A stretch of 26,960 bases of DNA from Monoraphidium neglectum. Taxonomy: Eukaryota; Chlorophyta; Chlorophyceae; Sphaeropleales; Selenastraceae. The stretch spans positions 1,666 to 28,625 of the forward strand of contig NW_014013225.1 of NCBI RefSeq assembly GCF_000611645.1, read 5' to 3'. The notes beneath the pieces are model-generated. The model saw only the letters and a program-made list of their open reading frames with translations. It made no database searches and had not been told where the DNA came from. How positions within the stretch are numbered: position 1 is the first letter of the stretch; each line of letters begins with the position of its first letter. This document shows, piece by piece, positions 10,201 to 19,312 of this stretch. The position numbers and the translations under genes were made by a program.

Positions 10201-11707
10201 GTGCAGGCGGCCATGTCGGGGACACTGGGGTCGTTGCAGCTCCAAAACTTGCCATTGAATAGCTGTGCAACAAACGGGCGGGTTGGTGTTGCGTTTCTTA
10301 CCAGTCAGTAATGTTTCACGAGAGTGCAGGATTGCTTGATCCTCCTTGTCAGCAGCCTGAAAATGCATCAATGCTTGTGCCTGCCTGTCAATACAGTTGC
10401 ACCTGCCCTGTGACCAACCAAAGTACATACCTGCACCCCGAGGATGGCGAAGATCACAAAGAACAGCATCACCACCAAGGACACGTTGGCCATGGCCGCC
10501 AGTGACATCGTCACAGACCTGGGTTAATTGGGAGGCAGAGCACATTCAGGGCGCGGAGAGCGCGGCTGGCCTTTGGCTGAAAGGGCTCTGCTATTGCTGC
10601 GGCACCTACACGCAGATTAACCCAGGCCGCATTCAACCCTCTCACTTGAAGACCAGCCGCATGCCAGCGCTGCGGGTGAGAGCGCGCAGCGGCTTGGCTG
10701 CCCTCAGCACCCTCAGGGCCTGTTATTGCAACGGGATTCAGGCGATGTATAAGTGGCAACAAGACGGTGATGAGGCAAGCTGTTAACAGGGCCCGAGTGT
10801 CTTGAATGCATCCAAACACACCACATTTTCTCCAAACCCTCCCCACCTTGATGGCCTCAATCTGGGCAGACTCAAACACCAGCAGCGCCACGCTGGTCAC
10901 CACAATTAGCAGGTCCACCTGGGCAGTTCAGCATAAGCAACAGCGGCAGGGACGGATTCAAGGTTGCCTTGATCGTGTGAGTGAAATGGGGGCCGAGATC
11001 CACTTGCTAATCAAGCTGAGATCCTGACATTATTGCCAATGCACCTGTACACGTTTCTACGTCATAACGCCACCCACCTTGTTGGTGGTGTTTGCAAAGT
11101 AGCCTTTGAAAGTGAAGGCCATGATCTTGAGCACGGCCTCCAAGCCAAATGCAACTGTGAAGAACACGTCACTGGGGGATAAAGGCACGGCGTGGGGGCG
11201 GCGAGTTTAATGGGCGCGTCGATGGTGCTTGTCGCGCCTTCGCGCCAGCCTCACATCTATGCTTTGCACGCCATGGGTATGTTGACGACCCCACCCCTCT
11301 GACCCATTCAACATGATTGCGGCCCCTCACCGTCACCTCGCCTCAACCCCCGGCACCCACCTCAACCCCCCTTGCCCCCGGCCCTTACCTCCAGTAGATG
11401 ATCTTGTAGCCCACCGAGTCGTGGTCCATCCCCGGGTACTCATAGGCCATGGACACGCAGTTGACCATGATCAGGAAGAACATGAAATAGTCAAAGCCCT
11501 TGGCCGTCACCAGGTCGTACACCCACACCCTCGCGACGTTGTCCTCACCCAGCAGCCACAGGGAGCGGCCCACCAGGGGGGGAGGCATACCGCTGGCGTC
11601 GGTGCGGTGTGACACCATGCTGTAGTCCGTGTAGGTGGCTTTGGCAAGGGGGGTATGGGGGGGGCGTGGTTGGAGCAGCAGCAGCGGCAGCAGCAGCGGT
11701 AGCATCC

Positions 11708-11803
<96 letters not shown>

Positions 11804-14800
11804 CAAGCGACAGCACTAGTAATACTGTGTCGTATTGCGCCGTGCAACACATCCCCCTCACAACGAATGCTCTCTTGATGCTGCAATTTTTTGGCTTGGC
11901 AGCATCTTTGCTCCTTTCCCTGCCCCATCCAACCACCCACTTGAGCGCCGACCGGTGTAGCCTGAGGTACCAGTGACGTGGCTGCTGTCACTGTAGACGC
12001 TGTCGCTACCTGCACTGCTGGGCCGGGTCTGGCGTGCAGCCCTGCCCGGGCCAAGTGTGGCAGACGCTGCGCGGCTCACAGAGCCACTGCCAGGGTTGGA
12101 TCCGCCCAATGATGCTTGACCAGGCAGGGCTGATCCTGGCTGTCCGTCACCGCCAGCTGCCTAGAATGCGAAAGTGCGTTGCAGACGGGGCAGGTTGGTC
12201 GGAAACCCCCCAATTTCCTTGCAGCCCACAGCCTAGAAGCCTTTACGCGTGGGGCCTCTGGCACGTGCTGAAAACCCACCAGAGCGGCCTCTTTCCGCCT
12301 CTTGAGGGCCTTGACTGTGATAGACGGCTCACGCATGCCGCCAGCAAGCAGATCCGCATCCGGGGAGAGCAGCAGGGAGCCTGCAGAATCAGAGTGGCAG
12401 GAACGCGGGGCGGCAGAGCACAGAAGTCGTCATTGGGCTGCCACTGGCTGGCGGCAATCAGGGAACAGTTGATGGAATGTAGGCTCGTTGTCAAGGCAGT
12501 TGCGAGCAGGACTGCTCTTGCACCCCGCGTTCGCGCCACCCCAAGCAGCCTGCAGGGCTTACCCAGGTCTGCCCCGCTGCCAACGCCGCCACCGCCGCTG
12601 CTGCTTGCCACAGCTGCCCCGCCAATGGTGACGTGCCGCCCCACCCGAGGGCTGCCCACACGCCCGACGCCGCCAATGGGCCCGGCGCCATCACTTGGCA
12701 CCAGCCCTGCTGCCATGGCCGAGCCGTCGCCGGCAGGGGTAAGGACTGCCAGGGCCGCCTCCAAGGAGCTGCCAGCATCATCAGCGAGCCCCTGGGGCCG
12801 CTTCATGGAGGCCGTCATGAAGCTCACGCGGCCCCCCAGGCGCGGGGACTTCTGGCGGTCGGGAGCTGCCAAGCCTGGCGGCGTGTGGGGCTTGAGGGCG
12901 CCCACGGGCAGGGCCTGCCCCGCGACAAAGCGGGCCCCGCGCGGCGATGGCAACACGGGTGGGGCAAAAGCGATAACGGCGTCCTCACTCCCGTGAGCCG
13001 GTGGTGGTGGTGGTGGCGCTTCTCCTGTGATGCGCAGCACCTCGGCGGCCTCGGGGTCCTGCGCGGGACCATCCTCATCACCCAGCCGCCCCCATCGAAT
13101 CTGGGGCGTTGCAGGCTCGGGCAACCGCAGGCCGCGTGTGGCGCCCGTGCCAAAGTCTGCAGTGTCGGCGTTGCCGCTGCCGCTGCCGCTGTGAACCCCC
13201 TGCCAGGCCCTTGGAGTCCCCTGCGGCACCTGCAGCCGCTGTGGCCGCTGCTGGCCACTCGTTGGCCGGATGACGGGGCTGCCCAGGTCAAGGCCTTGAC
13301 CGGGGAGCTGGGAACCACCTGGGGCGCCAGCGCGCGCCTCCCCGCCCAGCGCTCCATCACTGCTGGGAGCGGTCGCCTGCTCAGCTTCAGCGATCAAAGA
13401 GGCCAGCCCAGAGCCAAACGACAGCCGTCCCGCCGAAACCCTGTCGCTGCTGGAAGGCGCCTCAAAGCCCTCGCCCACGGGACCACCCCCCGCTGAGAGC
13501 AGGCGCGTGCCGCCTGTGGCCGCAACATGGAACCTGCCCTGCTTCTGCTGCCAGAGCTCGCTGCAGCTAGCCGCGGCCGCGGCCGCCGGACCTGGCTGCA
13601 AGGTGCCGTGCGGGTCCAGCCCTATCAGCTGCAGCGTCTCAAAGTACTCGCGCCAGCTGTAGCTGCCATCGTCCTGATCCATCACCTGCTGTTGTCTAAT
13701 ACCCGCCGCCGCTGCCGCATGTGGAGCGCTCGGCCGCTGGGATCTGAGCTGCCGCTGCACCGGAACTTCCGACGCTGCTGCGCCGCCCGCCGCGCTCGAT
13801 GGCAGCAGCCACCCCAGAAGCACGCGGGCCGTGCCGCCCTGCCGGTGGCGTTCCACTGCCGCTGCCTGCCTGGCCCGCTGCGCCTCCTCCTCAATCAGCA
13901 GATGTGCGAGCTGCTGGCGTGCGTCCACTGCCAAGCCGCCGAGCTCCCCGCATGGGGCACCTTGCACCCCACGATCGAGGCGAGCCGCCTCGCCCGCCTC
14001 ACCCTCTGCCGCCCACACCTCCCGGAAGACAAAGGGTGGGGGCGGCGCACCCAGCGCCATCGACGCCAGCGCCCCAGCGGAACGCGGCCCCAACTCTGAC
14101 GTGCGCGCACTCATGCTGCGGTGCAGCGACAGCGTCCGTCTGTGGCGCAACTGGGCCCGGGCCTGCCGCAGCGCGTCGTCCACTGCACTCCCAACCAGCA
14201 CAGTACCTGCAAAATCGCGTTGCGTCTCACAGCGCAGCTGCTCCTCGTGAACCTCCACCGCCTCGCCCACAGGGCCACTAGCCCCGGTGCCCGCCCAGGC
14301 GCTGGTGACGGCTACAGCACCATTGGTGGCTGTGGTTCTGCGGCTGCTGGCGACTGAGGGTCCCTTGAGGGTGGAGCCGCCGGCTGCCCCGCGGGTGAAG
14401 AGGCTCAGCACGCTGCGCCCGCTGTGACTGCCGACTGCACTGCGGAGTGCTGATGATGCATTGGCAATCTTCTTGCCAGCGTTGCGCAAGCGGTTCAAAA
14501 TGCCGCCGCTCTTCACAGATTGCACCTGGACAGGCAAGCAATGGATGGTGGTGGGTGGTTTGCGACAGGGCTCATTTCATCAAGTGCCGGTAGATCCAAC
14601 AACACTTTGCACATGGCCAAACACGCAAACAACGGCATCTGATGCAACTTTCACAATTTCCGCATATACACAGTGCAGCTTTGCAGCACGCCCTGGCTGT
14701 GCAGCCTGCCGCCTACCCCGGCCCCCCTGGCCGTGCCCCCCGGCCCCACCTGGTACTTGTTCTCAAAGGCCTCCAGCATGACCGCCAGGAAGAGCGCCAG

Positions 14801-17800
14801 CAGAATGAACTTGCCCAGTACAATCCACGCTATGAAGTAGGCTGCAGCCCCATAGTTTCCAGCGCGTATCATCATGAACATGGTCACCTCAAAATTCTCC
14901 ATGTTGAGTGTCTGAGGGTGGTGGTTTTGGTTGCAGGTGCAGGTGGCCGACGTCGTGCCGTTGAGTGAGTGCTTGCCAACATCAGCGGTGCAGCGGGATG
15001 GTCCAAGGCAGGCTTCAGGAAGCGGGTCAGTGCACACCGGTGGCAAGCTTGGGATAAAACGTATGCAGATGGGGCAAAGAAGAACATAACCAACTGCAAA
15101 AATGCGACCACCTTAGACAACAGGTCTCACGTGGAAGTTCAGGATGAGGCTGTTGATCAGAGTGTCGCAGTTGGGCCACGCGGGGGGTGCCAAGGCCAAG
15201 CCACCAAACACGTGCAACCCCACGATGGCGAAGACCAGCCAGAAGAGTGCCAGTAGCACCACAATGGCGGCAAAGGAGTCCATGCTGGTAATCAGCACCT
15301 GGAACAGGCAAGAACACGGTTGAAATGCAAGCTTGTGCCCCAAGTCACGCCGGTAGAGTCATGCCAACCCATAGGGCACCATGTGACTGACCTCTGGTCT
15401 CAGGGCGCTGACAGGCCTCGGCCCGTCATCACTGCCCCCGCAGCGCAGCGCACCCGTGCTATCATCTGCAGGCTCTCCAGGTAGCGGAACATCTTGATGA
15501 CGCGCAGCACACGGAACGACTTGAGGATGCGCAGGGAGCGCAGGGACCTGGGATTTGGAGGGAAAAGGGAAATCGGTCAGGGATGACGTGTTTGGACGAC
15601 GTCTCCGCGGCACGCGAGCCGCGTGAACGACCAGCTTGCTTGCGGGTGGTTCACCTGAGGGCGGAGAGGCCGCTGCCTGATGACAGACCCAGCTCCAGCA
15701 GGCTGGATGTGGGAGGGTGGAAAGGTGCGCAGTGTCCAGGGTGATTGCCGCTTGGGATCAGCCGGCAGAAAGGCCGCTGGCCCAGCTCACATGGACTGCG
15801 TCCATGTCCCGAATCGACGCAGATTCACCGCACAACGTCGCATAGGCTACAGCGTAAGGTGTCCCCGCCCTGTGCACCTGAACGCCACCACTGTTGCGTC
15901 GAAGATGTTCCAGTAGTCGCCCATGTATGTCCATGGCCCCAGGCCAACCACCTTCAGCAGGAACTCCAGGCAGAACAGCGCAGTGAAACTCAGGTTAGCG
16001 TTGGACAGGCCGTCCTCGTACCTTTGTGGGGATGCCAAGGGGGGAAAGGCTAGGGACATCAGCCGGTGGGGCAAGGCTGTACAGGGGAGAGGAGTCAGAC
16101 CTGCGTACAAGCCGGAACATAGGACGGCTACAAGCATGGACCCACTCCGCCTCTCCGCACTCTGCTTTGGAACCCTCCCCCCTTCAGCCCGCTGCCCCCC
16201 CACTCGGCGTTGCCGGCGGCCTGACCTGGGCCCCATCCCGTCATACTCCATGGCCAGCACGATGGTGTTTCCAAGGATGGCGGCCAGGAACAAGTTATTG
16301 AAGGCGGGACGCTCAACCAGCAGCCGCACACGGTACTGGAAGCGCAGCCACTGCCGCTTGGTGCCTGGCAAACACAATTTCAGAAAGCAGTGAGTCAGTA
16401 CTTCGAGCAGGAAGGGGTGCATGCAATCCCCACTCAGTTCTTCCATTTCCCCGCACCACAGGCTGTTGGTAGGCGAGGCCTTTGTCCTGCGCAGGGGTGT
16501 GGCGGCCCACCTTTGACGCCGGCCGACTCCAGCGAGAGGTCGAACTCCTCCGCTGTGACGAGCAGCACCTTGCTGTACTTGCTGGTGGCGCCGCTGCCAC
16601 CACTCACGCCCGTCATGCCACTGCCTATGCTGGCGCTGCGGTTTAGAGTGCCCCCAAGGCCGCTGCCCTGAGTGTTGGATCTGAGGGGAGGGTACAAACA
16701 AGCGCACATAGAATAGGCACGGTATTGGTCAATGTTTGGTTGCAGACAATGTGGGAAGGCGGAGGAGAGGGGGGGAGCAAAGCACGCTTGACAGGCGAGC
16801 CCTCCCGCAGTCAGCTGCCCACTGCACCTGGAGTAGTCCCGCACGCTGGCCGCGCCACTGTACGGGCCAAAGTCGCCGGCGTCGGTGAGGCGCGCACTGG
16901 CAGCACGTGATGCCGCCCCCGACACCGGCATGCTGGTGCTGGTTGGGCGCTGCGTGCCACCAGCCGTAACAGCTGGAGACTCGGCCATCGAAGGGAACCC
17001 AGCGGTAGCCGACCTGACGCCCAGGGTGCAGGTTGCAGGGCGTGGACCACCTCATCAGACTGCTGAGCGCAAGTCCGGCGCAGAGTGATGACGCGGCTTC
17101 AGGAGCTCCAAGCAACATCAGCCGCTGGTGTGCCATCGTTGCCTCTCACCGGGGCGTGAAGCCGGACAGGCTGGCCTCATTGGCGCTGGCTTGGCTGGCT
17201 GCCACTATGTGCTTTGTGATGCCCTCCGTCTCGCCGCGCGAAGCCATGAAATTCGACCACCTGGGGGGTTGCGCAATGAGAGCATAGTGGCCGCAGCAGG
17301 CAAAGAGTGCAACACTCATGAGAGCTTTTCATGATTCAGGAGAACACGCACGCGTGGGTGTGTGAGCACAGGCTGTGTCGGGAGTGTTCCTGCCAGGTCC
17401 CGTCAGGTTGAGAGGTGTCAGTCCCAGACAATCCAGAAAAGCGTAGGTGACTCACTTGCGCTTGAGAAAGACGGCCAGGCGGGACAGGGAGCTTGGCCGC
17501 TCCTTTGGGGCGACATGCTTGCGCCTGAGTGACACGGGGGGACCAGCGGAGACTGAAACGGCATTCTGGGGTAGCGTGCCATTGCACACACATGCATGTC
17601 AGGTTATCCACGACCCAAGCCCCCCGGACCCTCCGCACCACCTGTCGTTGAAGAGGGCCTGCGCCTTGGCGAACTTGATCTTGAGGACCGCCAGGAACAG
17701 GTTCAGCTGCCGATGGGGGGGAGGAGGGGGGCAGGGCAGGATCCCTAGCGCCGGCTTTGCGACACCTGCGAAAAGTGCATAACCCTCTGCATCTTACAAA

Positions 17801-19281
17801 CGTAGCACAGGGCACGGGGTGGCGCCCTGCCCCGCCTCCTCCACACCAGCGTTTGCGTTCATATCCATTTCAAAGGCACGCACCACAAAGTAGGCCCCAA
17901 ATATGACCAGCAGCACAAAGTAGACGACACTGTATGCCCCGACAGAGTCCATGGACCTGTGGAGCGGATGCGGGGTGCAGGGTGTAATGGAGAAACGGCA
18001 TGCTACAACCGTTTGTCTAACCGTGCTGCTGTGAACGCTCTGGTGACGGGTACAGTCAGCATTGCTTCCATCCGGCCTGGCAAAAGTCCGCCCCACCCCA
18101 CCGCGTCATCCAGCCCCCTGCCCGCCCACCTGTACATGATGTAGCTCCAGCCTGACAGCGTCATGCATTGGAACACAGTCAGGACTGCCAGGGCCACGTT
18201 GTCAAAGCCAGCAACGTTCACGTTGGTGCCCGCAGCCAGCAACTTGTGTATTGTTTGTGAGGCCCAAGGAGGGGCGGGGGGGGGGGGGGCACGAGAGGTC
18301 GGCAGTCGGCACACGCATCCTCAAGGGCCTGCGTCTGCAGTGATACAGTGCTTCAGATGCAGCTATCTTGCAGACAATTCGGGCAGGCCCTGATATTGCT
18401 GATTGAGAGCAGCTCACCGTGCAGGTCATGCCCTGAGGGCAGTCGCGTGCGCCGCAGCCAAACTCTCCGCCGTACGACTCTGACTGCTCCATTGCTCCAG
18501 CAGCACCAATGCACACCTGAGTTTGTGTGGCGGACGGAGGGGCACGACACGGAGTTCCCAAACAGGTGAGTTGAAAAAGAGTGCTGGAGGATCAAATGGG
18601 GTTAAGAGTCTGGGAAGAGATAGCTTGCGACAGCATGCCAGCACCTCAGCCCCCCCCCCGTGCTACTCCCTTGTAGACACTTCTGGCTCAGAGGTGGCGC
18701 ACCGAGTGATAGATCCCGGCGAAGAGCTCCGTGCCTGTGACGCCAAAGATGAAGAGGAAGAAGCACAGCATGCCCACGACACTCATCAGCAGAGGGATGG
18801 CCTCCAGGAAGCACACCACAATGGAACGCAGGGACGGGAACCTGGGGTTGGGGGGAAACTGGGATTAGGAAGAGAAGGGGGCCTAGGCCTCTGCAGAAGT
18901 GCCGAGACAAGGGCAACGGCGGTATGGAGGGTCCAGGAGTGCACTTGCAACATCGGTCCTTGGTAACGTGCTCACCTAGTGATGGTGCGCAGGGGCCGCA
19001 GCGCACGCAGGGCCCTGAGTGCGCGCACGCCCTCCAGGCCAGCGCCTGCCCCGCCGCCATCGCCCATCGGGATGAACGTCGTGTAGCCGGCCGCCACCTG
19101 CCGCAAGAAGGGGGACAGGAGGCCAGAGTTTTTCTGTTTGCAGCGCTTTACTACACGGCTTGACGACGGGCTGGCTTGCAGGAGCCACACGGAGTGCACG
19201 CCGCCTGCAGCCAAGTATGTGTTTCTGAGGCATAGCTGTCAGGCCATGTCTGATCATTGAAGACTCACATATTTCTAACAT

Positions 19282-19312
<31 letters not shown>

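Noticed and set aside
11507..11936. Poly-Leu, poly-Cys, poly-Ala and poly-Ser ORFs around 11.7 kb
   Set aside because: All are frames of the 32-unit trinucleotide repeat in intron 26. The exon 26 frame hits a stop in this stretch.
12243..12562. C-terminal extension of the long II-III linker ORF past 12563
   Set aside because: A GTAAGC donor in phase at 12563 joins to exon 25 with matching phase. The extension lacks the composition of the exon.
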